Below are positions 51,531-61,229 of a stretch of 64,000 nucleotides of DNA, one piece after another; positions within the stretch are counted from its first letter, which is position 1; each line of letters begins with the position of its first letter. Both the position numbers and the translations under genes were made by a program. The stretch comes from CALBPI01 sp942491885. GTDB lineage: Bacteria; Pseudomonadota; Gammaproteobacteria; Steroidobacterales; Woeseiaceae. The stretch is taken from positions 62,001-126,000 of the forward strand of contig CALOCQ010000002.1 of the NCBI GenBank assembly GCA_942491885.1. Direction: 5' to 3'. The notes below the pieces were generated by a model. The model searched no databases, was not told the DNA's origin, and worked only from the letters and a program-made list of their open reading frames with translations.

Positions 51531-52826
51531 TTAGACCGCGAGTGGGTCGCGATGAACGATCGTCTGCTCGCGCCCGGGGCCTGTTGAAATAATATCGACC
51601 GGTGTTGCGACGATTTCCTCGATGCGCTTGAGATAGTCCCGCGCCGCCTGCGGCAGCTTGTCGAACTCGGTAATGCCTACGGTCGATGACTGCCAACCCG
51701 GCATGTCTTCGTAGACGGGCTCGGCTTCGGCGTAGCGGTCAACAATGACTGGTGGCGTGTCGATCGTTTCGCCATCGATCGTATAACCCACACAAATGCG
51801 GATCGTCTCCAACTCATCGAGAACATCCAACTTGGTTACGCACAAGCCGGAAACACCGCTGTTGATAATCGAGCGGCGCAACGAGACGGCATCGAACCAT
51901 CCGCAGCGTCGCGGCCGACCGGTAGTCGCACCGACTTCGGCGCCGACGCGCGCCAGGTGTGCGCCCATATCGTCCATCAGTTCGGTCGGGAAAGGACCCG
52001 CACCAACGCGGGTCGTGTAGGCCTTTACGATGCCGAGCACAAAGTCGATCTGGTTCGGGCCGATGCCGGTGCCGGTACTGGCCGCACCGGCGACGGTATT
52101 GCTCGACGTGACGAACGGAAAAGTCCCGTGATCGATATCCAGCAACGTGCCCTGTGCGCCTTCGAACATGACGCTCTCGCCGCGCTCATGCATCTGGTGC
52201 AACAAGCCGGTGACATCGGCCACCAGCGGCGCGACACGCTCGGCAAGCGCCATTGCCTCATCCAGCGTCTCGGTGAAATCAATGGTCGGCGCACGAAAGT
52301 AATGCTTCAGCACGAAGTTGTGATAGTCGAGGATTTCGCCCAGTTTCGCCGCAAACTTCTCGCGCACGAACAGGTCCGAGATACGCACCGCGCGACGCGC
52401 GACCTTGTCTTCATAAGCCGGCCCGATGCCACGACCGGTGGTGCCTATTGCTAACGCGCCACGGGCACGCTCACGCGCCTGGTCGAGCGCGACATGCGAC
52501 GGCAGGATCAATGGGCAGGCGGGGCTGATTCGCAGACGTTCAAAAACGGGCACGCCGTTGGCGACCAGTCCGTCCATCTCCTCCATCAGGGCCTGCAGCG
52601 AAACGACAACGCCATTGCCGATGAAGCACTGCACGCCATCGCGCAAGATGCCGGACGGGATCAGATGTAATACGGTTTTCTTGCCGTCGATAACCAGCGT
52701 GTGGCCGGCATTGTGGCCGCCCTGAAAGCGCGCCACCGCAGACACCCTGTCAGTCAACAGATCAACAATCTTGCCTTTTCCTTCGTCGCCCCACTGCGTG
52801 CCGACGACGACAATATTTTTACCCAT
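51531..52826 (-). CDS. purA: PurA, adenylosuccinate synthetase
   Basis: Joins IMP and aspartate with GTP in AMP synthesis. The 431 residues match the family. The P-loop GTQWGDEGKGKIVDLLTDR, GGHNAGHTLV, the IMP-site TTGRGIGPAYEDK and VTKLDVLDELETI (GTP base) are all present. It lies 9 bases after the DUF2065 gene, the standard hflC-yjeT-purA arrangement. Confidence 0.98.
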   Translation of the reverse strand: MGKNIVVVGTQWGDEGKGKIVDLLTDRVSAVARFQGGHNAGHTLVIDGKKTVLHLIPSGILRDGVQCFIGNGVVVSLQALMEEMDGLVANGVPVFERLRISPACPLILPSHVALDQARERARGALAIGTTGRGIGPAYEDKVARRAVRISDLFVREKFAAKLGEILDYHNFVLKHYFRAPTIDFTETLDEAMALAERVAPLVADVTGLLHQMHERGESVMFEGAQGTLLDIDHGTFPFVTSSNTVAGAASTGTGIGPNQIDFVLGIVKAYTTRVGAGPFPTELMDDMGAHLARVGAEVGATTGRPRRCGWFDAVSLRRSIINSGVSGLCVTKLDVLDELETIRICVGYTIDGETIDTPPVIVDRYAEAEPVYEDMPGWQSSTVGITEFDKLPQAARDYLKRIEEIVATPVDIISTGPGREQTIVHRDPLAV

Positions 52827-52835
52827 AAAATTGAC

Positions 52836-53030
52836 TCAAGCGTTGTTGATGACAAGCAATAAAACGACGCCGGCGAACATGATGCAGCCACCGACGGCGC
52901 GTATAACATTGTCCGGCATCTCGGCCAGTTGTGCGACCGCTCGCCGCCACGCGGCCGGCGCCGCGAACGGCGCCATGCCTTCAAAGATCAGGAACAGTGC
53001 AAAGCCCGTCAGTAACAGCGACCACTGCAT
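52836..53030 (-). CDS. DUF2065 small membrane protein (YjeT-like)
   Basis: A 64-residue protein with two hydrophobic helices: MQWSLLLTGFALFLIFEGMAPF and IRAVGGCIMFAGVVLLLVI. The intervening AAWRRAVAQLAEMPDNVIR is the DUF2065 signature. It sits between hflC and purA as in E. coli. Its role is unknown; position suggests a link to the HflKC membrane complex. Confidence 0.9.
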   Translation of the reverse strand: MQWSLLLTGFALFLIFEGMAPFAAPAAWRRAVAQLAEMPDNVIRAVGGCIMFAGVVLLLVINNA

Positions 53031-53042
53031 GACGGTACCGGG

Positions 53043-53912
53043 CTAGTTGCCGCCGCGCTCGTTAAGGTAGCGGAAGAAATCGCTCTTCGGGTCGATAACC
53101 ATCAGGTCACCCTGATTACCCAGCGACGTGCGATACGCCTGCAGGCTGCGGTAAAACGCGTAGAACTCGCGATCCTGATTATAGGCCTCGGCGTAGATTT
53201 TGGCCGCCAGTGCATCACCCTCACCACGAATGCGCTGCGCATCGCGATAAGCTTCAGACCGGATCACCGTGCTTTCGCGATCGGCCCCGGAACGAATCTC
53301 AACGGCCTCCTCGGCACCCTCAGCACGCAACTCGGCGGCAATACGACCGCGCTCTTCGCGCATCCGCTTATAGACCGAGTCGGCAACCCGCGGCGAGAAT
53401 TCAACGCGCTTTACACGCACGTCGATCAGGCTGATACCAAGCTCACCGGCCAGCGCCGATGCCTCGCTCATCATGTCGCGCATGAGCTCGTTTCGTTCCA
53501 GCGAAATCACTTCCTGCATGGTTCGTTTCGCGAATTCGGTGCGGATCGCCGCCTTGATGATCTCGAGCAAACGCTCACGAACGACCGTTTCGAGACCACG
53601 TGTCGAAATGTAGTAGGCAACCGGGTCGCTAATTCTGTATTTCACAAAGAAGTCGACCGACGCCGGCTTTTTCTCAGTGGTCAGAATCTCTTCCGGCTGT
53701 GGTGCGATCGTCAGCACCTGATTCGGGAATTTTAGAATTTCATGGTAGACGGGAATCTTGAAGCCGAGACCCGGCTCAAATTCCGACTGGACGATTTCAC
53801 CAAAGCGCAACTTCAGCGCGTGCTCACGCTCGTCGACCGTGTAAGCGGACAAACCCAGCCCCACCAAAATAAGCCCTGCCAAAACCAGGACACCTGAATA
53901 TTTCGCGTTCAT
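53043..53912 (-). CDS. hflC: HflC, SPFH-domain regulator of FtsH
   Basis: With HflK it forms the large membrane cage around the FtsH protease. The 289-residue protein has an N-terminal membrane anchor (GVLVLAGLILVGLGLSAYTV) and a periplasmic SPFH domain (VDFFVKYRISDPVAYYIST, RTEFAKRTMQEVISLERNELMRDM). A helical region rich in Arg, Glu and Ala follows. It starts at the base where hflK ends, so the two genes are coupled. Confidence 0.97.
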   Translation of the reverse strand: MNAKYSGVLVLAGLILVGLGLSAYTVDEREHALKLRFGEIVQSEFEPGLGFKIPVYHEILKFPNQVLTIAPQPEEILTTEKKPASVDFFVKYRISDPVAYYISTRGLETVVRERLLEIIKAAIRTEFAKRTMQEVISLERNELMRDMMSEASALAGELGISLIDVRVKRVEFSPRVADSVYKRMREERGRIAAELRAEGAEEAVEIRSGADRESTVIRSEAYRDAQRIRGEGDALAAKIYAEAYNQDREFYAFYRSLQAYRTSLGNQGDLMVIDPKSDFFRYLNERGGN

Positions 53913-55060
53913 TAACGGCTCCTCCGTGTGCGTGTGGAGTCAGTCTGCTGCTCGTTACTGCTCGATGATGCAGAATCCCCTTCCGCCTGGCGGCTGGTAG
54001 TCCCGCCGACCGCGTTCAGCGACCGGTTGCCGGCGCTCTCAATCAACTTGTCGACCGGCAGATACAACAGATTACCGCCGCCATCGGCATCGATGAATAC
54101 TTTGGTGCTGTTCGCATACACGTATTCCAGCGCATCGATGTAGAGACGCTCCCGGGTCACTTCAGGCGCCGCCTGATATTCGACCAACAACGCGACGAAT
54201 CGTGATGCATCACCATCGGCATCGTTCGTTACGCGCTGCTTGTATGCTTCTGCGGCTTCCAGCTGGCGAGCACGCTCACCACGCGCCTCAGGGATGATCT
54301 TGTTCTCGTAGGTTTCCGCACTGAGCTTCGCCTGCTCTTTGTCCTCACGCGCTTTCACGGCGTCCTGAACGGCTTCCTGTACCTGGCTCGGGAAATCAAC
54401 TTTCTGCAGGTTGACGGCTGTTACTTCGATGCCCGCCTCATAGGTGTCAAGTGCGCTTTGGATGAGATCTTTCGTCAATGACGCAACCTCGGCCCGATTA
54501 CCCAGCAGCGTGAAATCGGCGGGATGTTTACCCACCGCTTCGCGAATCGCGCTTTCGCTGACATCAGATACCGTCGCGATAGGGTCGCGGACGTTAAACT
54601 GATAGTCCTCAGGATTGCGACGGCGGTATTGCACGGCGAGATTGATGACCACGAAATTCTCATCCGCCGTCAACATTTGTATTTCCTGCTCGAAACGGTC
54701 GATCACGGATACGTTGACCTTCTCGACTGTCTCGATGGGGTATGGGAAATGCCAATGCAGACCCGGCCCTGTTGACGAGATGAACTCGCCGAAGCGCAAC
54801 TCAAGTCCGCGCTCGGCCTGATCGACGCGATAAAAACCGGTCGCCAGCCAGAACAGCAGCGCAACACCGATGATCGCGAACAGTCCGCCCGTCGCGGCGT
54901 CGTCACCGCCGCCATCACCGCCACTACCGCCACTGCCACCGAAAGCAGCACGCAGCTTGCGCTGCAAATTGCCGATCAGCTTGTCGAGGTCATTGGTCTC
55001 CCCTTTGCGCGAGCGATTGCCCCAAGGGTCCTTACCATTTTCAGATTCATTCCATGCCAT
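53912..55060 (-). CDS. hflK: HflK, SPFH-domain regulator of FtsH
   Basis: Partner of HflC in the FtsH-HflKC complex. The 382-residue protein has a cytoplasmic N terminus with PWGNRSRKGE and a Gly-rich stretch (GGSGGSGGDGGGDD). A membrane helix at about residue 60-76 (GLFAIIGVALLFWLATGFY) and the SPFH domain (FVVINLAVQYRRRNPEDYQFNV) follow. The C-terminal tail is Ser/Thr/Gln-rich. Order and length are canonical. Confidence 0.97.
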   Translation of the reverse strand: MAWNESENGKDPWGNRSRKGETNDLDKLIGNLQRKLRAAFGGSGGSGGDGGGDDAATGGLFAIIGVALLFWLATGFYRVDQAERGLELRFGEFISSTGPGLHWHFPYPIETVEKVNVSVIDRFEQEIQMLTADENFVVINLAVQYRRRNPEDYQFNVRDPIATVSDVSESAIREAVGKHPADFTLLGNRAEVASLTKDLIQSALDTYEAGIEVTAVNLQKVDFPSQVQEAVQDAVKAREDKEQAKLSAETYENKIIPEARGERARQLEAAEAYKQRVTNDADGDASRFVALLVEYQAAPEVTRERLYIDALEYVYANSTKVFIDADGGGNLLYLPVDKLIESAGNRSLNAVGGTTSRQAEGDSASSSSNEQQTDSTRTRRSR

Positions 55061-55118
55061 AGCTATTACTTTAATCCAATTATCGTCTGAAGCTTGATTA
55101 CGCCGCCCCGTTGGCGGC

Positions 55119-56429
55119 CTATTGCGTTGCGCGCTCGGCGACCGGTTCGGGCTGCGTCTGCAGGCGCTCCGGCTCGAGATTCGTTTGACTACACAAGCGC
55201 ATAAATTCTTTCCTGGTCATGTCAATGGTCAGCGCACTGCCACCATCGTCGTCGAACGCCTCGTCGACCACGGCACCGCACTCGAACAACCGCGCCCGTT
55301 GCATTCCTTCCGCCGCATCAAGCCGCAGCAAACCGCGCACATGATCTTCGCGGAAGCGTTGCAGCAGGACAGTTTTCAGGAGATCGAGCCCGGCGCCAGT
55401 CAACGCCGAGAGCCAAACGCCGGCCGGCCGCTCGTCATCACCATCGGCGATCTGAGGCAGCTGACCCGTAACGTCGATCTTATTGTACACCCGAATTTGT
55501 GCAACATCTTTGGCACCGATCTCCTCGAGCACCGCGTTCACCTGTTGTTCACGTATCGATCGTTCGGGGTCGCTGGCATCGATGACATGCAAAATGACAT
55601 CGGCTTCGCGGGTTTCCGTCAGCGTCGACTTGAACGCCGCCACCAGCTCGTGTGGCAGATCGGATACGAAGCCGACCGTATCGGCCAGGATGACTGTCGA
55701 TTGCTCGTCGAGCTTGAGCTTGCGCAGCGTCGGATCCAGCGTGGCGAACAGCTGGTCAGCCGCATACACACTGGCATCGGTCAGCGCATTAAACAGCGTC
55801 GACTTGCCGGCGTTCGTGTAGCCGACCAACGCCACCGTCGGCACTTCATTGCGGACGCGGTTGCGACGACCGAGCTCGCGCTGTTTGTCGACTTTACGCA
55901 GCCGCTCGGTCAGGCGCGTGATGCGATGGCGGATCAGGCGCCGGTCAGTTTCGAGCTGGGTTTCACCCGGCCCGCGCAAACCGATGCCGCCTTTCTGGCG
56001 CTCAAGGTGAGTCCAGCCGCGCACCAGTCGCGTCGAGAGGTGGCGCAACTGGGCCAACTCGACCTGCAACTTACCCTCGAATGATCGCGCGCGCTGCGCG
56101 AATATATCCAGAATCAGACCGGCCCGGTCCAACACGCGACAACACAGGATACGCTCCAGGTTGCGCTCCTGCGTCGGCGACAACGCATGGCTCACCAACA
56201 CCAGTTCGATGCCGTGCTCGCGCACCATCTCCGCGATCTCGTCGACCTTGCCACTGCCAATGAGCAGTCGCGCTTCCGGGCGCGCACGATTGACGATTTC
56301 GGTATCGATCACATCCGCGCCCGCGGACAGCGCAAGTTCGATGAACTCATGCACGTCGCAGGTATCTGCCTGTGCGAATACCGGATGCAGTATCAGCGCG
56401 CGCTCGCCTGTGTCCGGTCTTTCAAACAC
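55119..56429 (-). CDS. hflX: HflX, ribosome-associated GTPase
   Basis: HflX splits stalled or heat-damaged ribosomes. The 436-residue protein has the N-terminal HflX domain (LIGSGKVDEIAEMVREHGIELVLVSHALSPTQERNLER), a coiled linker with RGPGETQLETDRRLI, and the G domain with VGYTNAGKSTLFNALTDAS, DTVGFVSDLP and YNKIDVTG. It lies 38 bases after hfq, the usual hfq-hflX order. Confidence 0.97.
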   Translation of the reverse strand: MFERPDTGERALILHPVFAQADTCDVHEFIELALSAGADVIDTEIVNRARPEARLLIGSGKVDEIAEMVREHGIELVLVSHALSPTQERNLERILCCRVLDRAGLILDIFAQRARSFEGKLQVELAQLRHLSTRLVRGWTHLERQKGGIGLRGPGETQLETDRRLIRHRITRLTERLRKVDKQRELGRRNRVRNEVPTVALVGYTNAGKSTLFNALTDASVYAADQLFATLDPTLRKLKLDEQSTVILADTVGFVSDLPHELVAAFKSTLTETREADVILHVIDASDPERSIREQQVNAVLEEIGAKDVAQIRVYNKIDVTGQLPQIADGDDERPAGVWLSALTGAGLDLLKTVLLQRFREDHVRGLLRLDAAEGMQRARLFECGAVVDEAFDDDGGSALTIDMTRKEFMRLCSQTNLEPERLQTQPEPVAERATQ

Positions 56430-56467
56430 GGACGGTCACGGCGATTTGCTGCGAACTGTGGTTGCGA

Positions 56468-56716
56468 TCAGTCGTCGTCTGGCTGCGGGTCATCATCACT
56501 AATTGGTAAGCGAATGTTGCGCGCGGGTACGACCGTGGAAATCGCATGCTTATAGACCATCTGGTTGACGCTGTTCTTCAACAGCACCACGAACTGGTCA
56601 AACGAATCGATCTGGCCCTGCAATTTAATGCCATTCACCAAGTAAATGGAGACCGGCACCTTCTCCTTGCGGAGAATATTCAGAAACGGATCCTGCAAAG
56701 ACTGTCCCTTTGCCAT
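56468..56716 (-). CDS. hfq: Hfq, RNA chaperone
   Basis: Hexameric Sm-like protein that pairs small RNAs with mRNAs. The 82-residue product has MAKGQSLQDPFLNILRKEKVPVSIYLVNGIKLQGQIDSFDQFVVLLKN, with the Sm1 motif, then Sm2 MVYKHAISTVVPARN. The C-terminal tail is short and acidic (SDDDPQPDDD), which is usual outside enterobacteria. AAGGAG is well placed before the ATG. About 200 bases separate it from miaA, enough for an own promoter, though I could not single one out. Confidence 0.98.
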   Translation of the reverse strand: MAKGQSLQDPFLNILRKEKVPVSIYLVNGIKLQGQIDSFDQFVVLLKNSVNQMVYKHAISTVVPARNIRLPISDDDPQPDDD

Positions 56717-56917
56717 AGGAATCTCCTTGTTGTTACGACACGCGGCGCCGACTCATTGCTGCCCAAGCAAGCCGTTCACCTTTCAATGCAGTGTTTTCGA
56801 CCAGGATGTGCCAACCCGAGCCGCTGCAATATCGAGGATGTTAGCACAGCCAATGTGGGGCGCCCGGCCTCCAAATCGTCGATAATTACGACGTCAAATT
56901 GCTGGGAAGCCTGCGCT

Positions 56918-57868
56918 TCACGTGACAAATGCTTCTACCAGATCAGATATGCGGGTAAACGGGGCGACTTCAAGCGGGTCGACGCGCTGCAGCCCCGCCA
57001 TGCCGCGCAACCAAGTGTGCTGGCGCTTCGCCAGCCGGCGGGTCGCGGTCTTGGCGTCGGCAATCGCCTGCGCGCGACTGGTTTCGCCGGCCAGGTAGCC
57101 GGCAATCTGTCGGTAGCCGACCGAGCGCATACTGCTCGCATCGCGCTCCAGCCCGGGGCGCGCCAGCAGCCCGCGGACCTCATCTTCAAATCCGCCTTCC
57201 AGCATGTCATCAAAACGCCGCGCAATGCGCTCATGCAGGGCCGCGCGATCGTCGCCGATCAACGCGATCTTCAGGTAGGCGTAGTCGCTCGGCGTTGCCG
57301 CCGCCTCGAGTTGTAACTCGGTGATGGCACGACCGGTGATCGCATGCACTTCGAGCGCGCGTTGTATGCGCTGCGTGTCAGCCGGCGCAATGCGCTGCGC
57401 TGCGGCCGGGTCTATGTCGGCCAGCCGCCGGTGCATGGCCATCCAGCCCAGCTGCTCCGCCGCGCGATCAATCTCGGCGCGAATCGCCGGGTTGGCGTCG
57501 GGCAGTTGCGCAAGGCCATCGAACAATCGCTTGAAATACAGCATCGTGCCACCGACCAGCACGGGTATGCGCCCTGCCGCGTGACTGGCGGCAATGCAGC
57601 GTTGCGCATCGCGGAGGAAATCGGCAACCGAGTAGCGCATTTCAGGATCACAAATATCCACCAACGCGTGCGGCACGTCCGCGAGCAACTCGGGGGACGG
57701 TTTAGCCGTGCCGATGTTCATGCCGCGATACACCAGCGCCGAGTCGACACTGACGATGTCGATATCACCGCGCGCGTGGAGTTTCAGTGCCGCCTCAGTC
57801 TTGCCACTGGCGGTCGGCCCGAGCAAACAAATGACCGGCTGGCGCACAGCCTCAGGCTGGTTGCTCAT
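56918..57868 (-). CDS. miaA: MiaA, tRNA dimethylallyltransferase
   Basis: Adds an isopentenyl group to A37 of tRNAs reading UNN codons. The 316-residue product has the P-loop LLGPTASGKTEAALKL, VDSALVYRGMNIGTAKP, VGGTMLYFKRLFDGLAQLP and the C-terminal RQHTWLRG. The start is ATG 57868, overlapping the mutL stop by 4 bases; a longer frame reaching 57940 lies inside mutL. This is the conserved mutL-miaA-hfq order. Confidence 0.97.
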   Translation of the reverse strand: MSNQPEAVRQPVICLLGPTASGKTEAALKLHARGDIDIVSVDSALVYRGMNIGTAKPSPELLADVPHALVDICDPEMRYSVADFLRDAQRCIAASHAAGRIPVLVGGTMLYFKRLFDGLAQLPDANPAIRAEIDRAAEQLGWMAMHRRLADIDPAAAQRIAPADTQRIQRALEVHAITGRAITELQLEAAATPSDYAYLKIALIGDDRAALHERIARRFDDMLEGGFEDEVRGLLARPGLERDASSMRSVGYRQIAGYLAGETSRAQAIADAKTATRRLAKRQHTWLRGMAGLQRVDPLEVAPFTRISDLVEAFVT

Positions 57869-59634
57869 TGGCCGCGCAGGAACAGCCGGTCGAGTTCCTG
57901 CATCGACAGCTGCGTCCAGGTCGGGCGCCCGTGATTGCATTGATCCGCGCGCTCAGTGCGCTCCATGTCGCGCAGCAACGCGTTCATCTCGGCGAGCGTC
58001 AGCTGGCGGTTGGCCCGCACCGAGTGATGGCAGGCCATGGTCGACAGCAAATCGTCCGTCATGCCCTGGCCGCGCTGGCTGGTGCCGTGCTCGGCAAGAT
58101 CCGACAACACATCACGCAGCAACGCCGCAACATCGTCGGTGCCGAGCAACGCCGGCACCTCGCGCACGACCAGCGCATCCGGCCCGCCGGCTTCAACGCG
58201 CAGGCCGGCGTCAAGCAATGCCGGCTGATGCTGCTCCGCCAGCTGCATTTCGCCCGTCGAAACTGCGACCCGAACGGGCACCAGCAACGGCTGTGCCACG
58301 ACGTTGCGGTTCGCATAGTCGCGCTTGAGCTTCTCGTAGGTGATGCGCTCATGCGCCGCATGCATGTCGACCAACACCAGACCAAAATCGTTTTGCGCAA
58401 GCACATACACGCCGGCCAGCTGCGCGAGCGCATAGCCGAGTGGCGGCGCGCCGCTGGTGTCAGGCAGTGGCCGTGGTTCGCGCACCGCAGTAATGTCGAT
58501 CACGGGTGCCTGCGCCACCGATGCCAACAGATCAAGACCGGACTGGCTGCGCGCATCGGGCTGTGGTCTGTAGCCCGGTGTCGCGGGCGCGATGGGTGTC
58601 ACTGCTGCCGGCGCGGGGCGCTCACTGTCCGCGCCCGGGCGCGTGTCGGTTAATGCGCGCTCGACGGTGCGGAACACAAACTCATGCACGCTGCGGGAGT
58701 CGCGGAAGCGTACTTCGTGCTTGGCCGGGTGGGCATTGACGTCCACCCGCGCCGGATCGATTGCCAGCGACAGCACATAGGCCGGATGGCGGCCGTGGAA
58801 CAGTACGTCCCGGTAACCGAGTTTGACCGCATGCATCAGCGTTTTATCACGCACCCAGCGGCCATTGATAAACGTGTGCTGCATGTCCGGTTGGCTGCGC
58901 GAATAGGTCGGCAATGCCAGCCAACCGGCGACGGCAATCCCGCCGGCCTCGTGGTCGATTCGAATACAGGCCTCGATAAACTCATCGCCCATCAGCCGGG
59001 CCACGCGACGGTCACGCGCCGGGGCATCGTGTGCCGCCGGCAACTGCAACACCTGTTTCTGGTTGTGCTGCAGCGAGAACGCGATTGCAGGATGTGCCAG
59101 CGCGAGGCGCCGCAACGTCTGGTCGATATGCCTGAATTCGGTTTTTTCGGTGCGCAGGAATTTACGTCGCGCGGGGGTGTTGTAGAACAGGTCACGCACC
59201 TCGATCAGCGTGCCGCTATTCAGTGCGGCCGGCTGCGCATCGCTCATGCTGCCACCGGCAACCTCAATGCGCTGCGCGACATCGCCGCCGGCTGGCCGCG
59301 AGGTGATCGCCAAACGCGCGACCGACGCGATGCTCGGCAATGCCTCCCCGCGAAAGCCGAGCGAGACGACACTCTGCAAGTCGTCAAGGCTTGCGATCTT
59401 GCTCGTTGCGTGGCGCGACAATGCCAGCGGTATCTCGCTGGCCGGTATGCCGCTGCCGTTGTCGCGGATACGAATCAGCCGGCCGCCGCCGCCCTCGATA
59501 TCCACTTGTATATCGCTGGCGCCCGCATCGATGCTGTTCTCCAGCAGCTCCTTGACGACGGATGCCGGGCGCTCCACGACCTCGCCGGCAGCGATCTGGT
59601 TGATCAGATGATCGGGGAGTTGTTGTATGGGCAT
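57865..59634 (-). CDS. mutL: MutL, mismatch repair protein with the endonuclease motif
   Basis: MutL links MutS to downstream repair. The 589-residue protein has the N-terminal GHKL ATPase (IAAGEVVERPASVVKELLENSIDAG, IRDNGSGIP, LGFRGEALPSIASVA). The C-terminal dimerisation domain contains VDMHAAHERITYE, which fits the metal-binding DxHAxxExxxxE motif of endonuclease-type MutL, together with MACHHSVRAN and CNHGRPTW. E. coli MutL lacks that motif; Pseudomonas MutL has it. ATG 59634 begins the conserved MPIQQLPDHLINQIAAGE; a GTG four codons earlier is possible. Confidence 0.97.
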   Translation of the reverse strand: MPIQQLPDHLINQIAAGEVVERPASVVKELLENSIDAGASDIQVDIEGGGGRLIRIRDNGSGIPASEIPLALSRHATSKIASLDDLQSVVSLGFRGEALPSIASVARLAITSRPAGGDVAQRIEVAGGSMSDAQPAALNSGTLIEVRDLFYNTPARRKFLRTEKTEFRHIDQTLRRLALAHPAIAFSLQHNQKQVLQLPAAHDAPARDRRVARLMGDEFIEACIRIDHEAGGIAVAGWLALPTYSRSQPDMQHTFINGRWVRDKTLMHAVKLGYRDVLFHGRHPAYVLSLAIDPARVDVNAHPAKHEVRFRDSRSVHEFVFRTVERALTDTRPGADSERPAPAAVTPIAPATPGYRPQPDARSQSGLDLLASVAQAPVIDITAVREPRPLPDTSGAPPLGYALAQLAGVYVLAQNDFGLVLVDMHAAHERITYEKLKRDYANRNVVAQPLLVPVRVAVSTGEMQLAEQHQPALLDAGLRVEAGGPDALVVREVPALLGTDDVAALLRDVLSDLAEHGTSQRGQGMTDDLLSTMACHHSVRANRQLTLAEMNALLRDMERTERADQCNHGRPTWTQLSMQELDRLFLRGQ

Positions 59635-59719
59635 GCGGAAAATCACCGGCGGCTGGCCGGCTATTCTTTCATATCGGATGCCGGACTAGCCAGTCCGCGC
59701 GGCGGGCGCGCCGCAAGTA

Positions 59720-61048
59720 TCAGCCGTCTGCAGGAATCCGCAGTACCTGACCGATACGGATGCGATCGTCGCGCAATTTGTTCTCGCGCCGCAGCAGCGA
59801 CAGGCTGATGCGGTGGCGATCGGCGATTTCGCTAAGCGTGTCACCGGCCGAAATCGTGTAGGTCAGTGGCGTTGTGCGCTGGCGGCGCTCCGTAGCGCGC
59901 TTGGCATATAGCGTATCAACGGGCGGGTTGGTGGCGTAGTGATTGCGGATGCCGTTGAAAATCGCGGTGGCGAGTTTTTGCTGATGGGCGCGACTCGCCA
60001 GGTTGCGTTCCTCATCGGGATTCGAGATGTAGGCGGTCTCAACCAGGATAGACGGGACGTCCGGCGACTTGAGCACAAGAAAACCCGCTTGCTGAACAGT
60101 ACGCCGGTGCAGCTTGTTGACCCGGCCGAGCTCACGCAACACGGCGTCGCCGATATCCAGGCTCGCGTTGATCGTTGCCGTCTGCGACAGGTCCATCAAC
60201 ACAGAGGCGAGAACGGGTTCCTTGTCGTTCAGCGACACGCCGCCGATCAGCGAGGCGTTTTGTTGTGCCGCCAGGCGCATCGCCGCCTCATCACTGGCAC
60301 CCTTGACCGACAACGCGTACACCGACGAGCCGCGTGCGCGACGATCGTCAACGGCGTCGGCGTGAATCGAGACAAACAGGTCGGCATTGGCACGACGGGC
60401 GCGCTCCATGCGCTCGCGGTGCGGAACGAGTACGTCGCCATCGCGGACCAGAAACGCCGACAGACCGGGTTCCGAATTGAGCTTGCTGACGAGCCGCTTG
60501 CTGATTGCCAGCACGACATCTTTTTCGCGTGTCTTGTGTTTGCCGATCGCGCCGGGGTCGCGGCCGCCGTGGCCCGGATCCACCGCGATCACGATATCGC
60601 GTTGGATCGACGCCGCGCGCTTGACCGGTTGTGGCCGCGCACGCTCGCCGAGATCGATAACCAGACGCTCGGCGCTGCCGCCGGCAGGACCGGCAAAGAA
60701 ACTCTTGGCCTGAACCGCGTCACTCAAATCAAGAACGATGCGCAAATCACGCGCACCACGCTGCGCGGCGCGCACGGAACGCACGACACCGACATTCTGC
60801 GGCAGGATAGTATTCAGGTCCGCCAGAGAACCGCCTTCAATGTCGATAACGACGCGATTCGGCTGGCGTAGCGTAAACAGGTTGTGGCTCGCACTGCCGC
60901 TCAGGTCCAGCACGATGCGCGTGCTATCCGCCTCAGCCCATGCGCGTACGCCGTTGACTGTCACACCGGCGTTGGCAGCCATTGGCTGGAGCAACGTCGC
61001 GACGAAAAGCAGGACCGGCAACATCATGCGGATTGTGGTTTTCATCAT
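59720..61048 (-). CDS. AmiC/AmiB-type N-acetylmuramoyl-L-alanine amidase with AMIN and LysM domains
   Basis: Cuts the peptide stem from peptidoglycan during cell separation. The 442-residue protein has a signal peptide (MLPVLLFVATLLQPMAANA), an AMIN domain (about 30-135, TRIVLDLSGSASHNLFTLRQPNRVVIDIEGG) and an Amidase_3 domain with zinc-binding DPGHGGRDPGA and the Glu in ILVETAYISNPDEE. One C-terminal LysM repeat (YTISAGDTLSEIADRHRISLSLLRRENKL) ends it. It corresponds to E. coli amiB in this gene order. An AT-rich 181-base stretch upstream may hold its promoter. Confidence 0.95.
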   Translation of the reverse strand: MMKTTIRMMLPVLLFVATLLQPMAANAGVTVNGVRAWAEADSTRIVLDLSGSASHNLFTLRQPNRVVIDIEGGSLADLNTILPQNVGVVRSVRAAQRGARDLRIVLDLSDAVQAKSFFAGPAGGSAERLVIDLGERARPQPVKRAASIQRDIVIAVDPGHGGRDPGAIGKHKTREKDVVLAISKRLVSKLNSEPGLSAFLVRDGDVLVPHRERMERARRANADLFVSIHADAVDDRRARGSSVYALSVKGASDEAAMRLAAQQNASLIGGVSLNDKEPVLASVLMDLSQTATINASLDIGDAVLRELGRVNKLHRRTVQQAGFLVLKSPDVPSILVETAYISNPDEERNLASRAHQQKLATAIFNGIRNHYATNPPVDTLYAKRATERRQRTTPLTYTISAGDTLSEIADRHRISLSLLRRENKLRDDRIRIGQVLRIPADG

Positions 61049-61229
61049 CGGCGACCGTCAAAGACCTTATGTAAGCTCGAATAGTAACGCCGCGAATCAG
61101 CGAATTACAAGCAATAAAATCAATTAAAATATGAAGATACAGCCTTTAGCTAAAGCGAATTAAAGGCCATGGATGCGGGCATTCCTGCAGCGCCGGCACA
61201 GATGTGGTGTCCGCCATGCGCGTCCGGCA

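Noticed and set aside
61144..61155. Perfect palindrome CTTTAGCTAAAG upstream of the amidase gene
   Set aside because: It is a single 12-base palindrome in an AT-rich gap without a recognised regulator or promoter at proper spacing; too little to call an operator.
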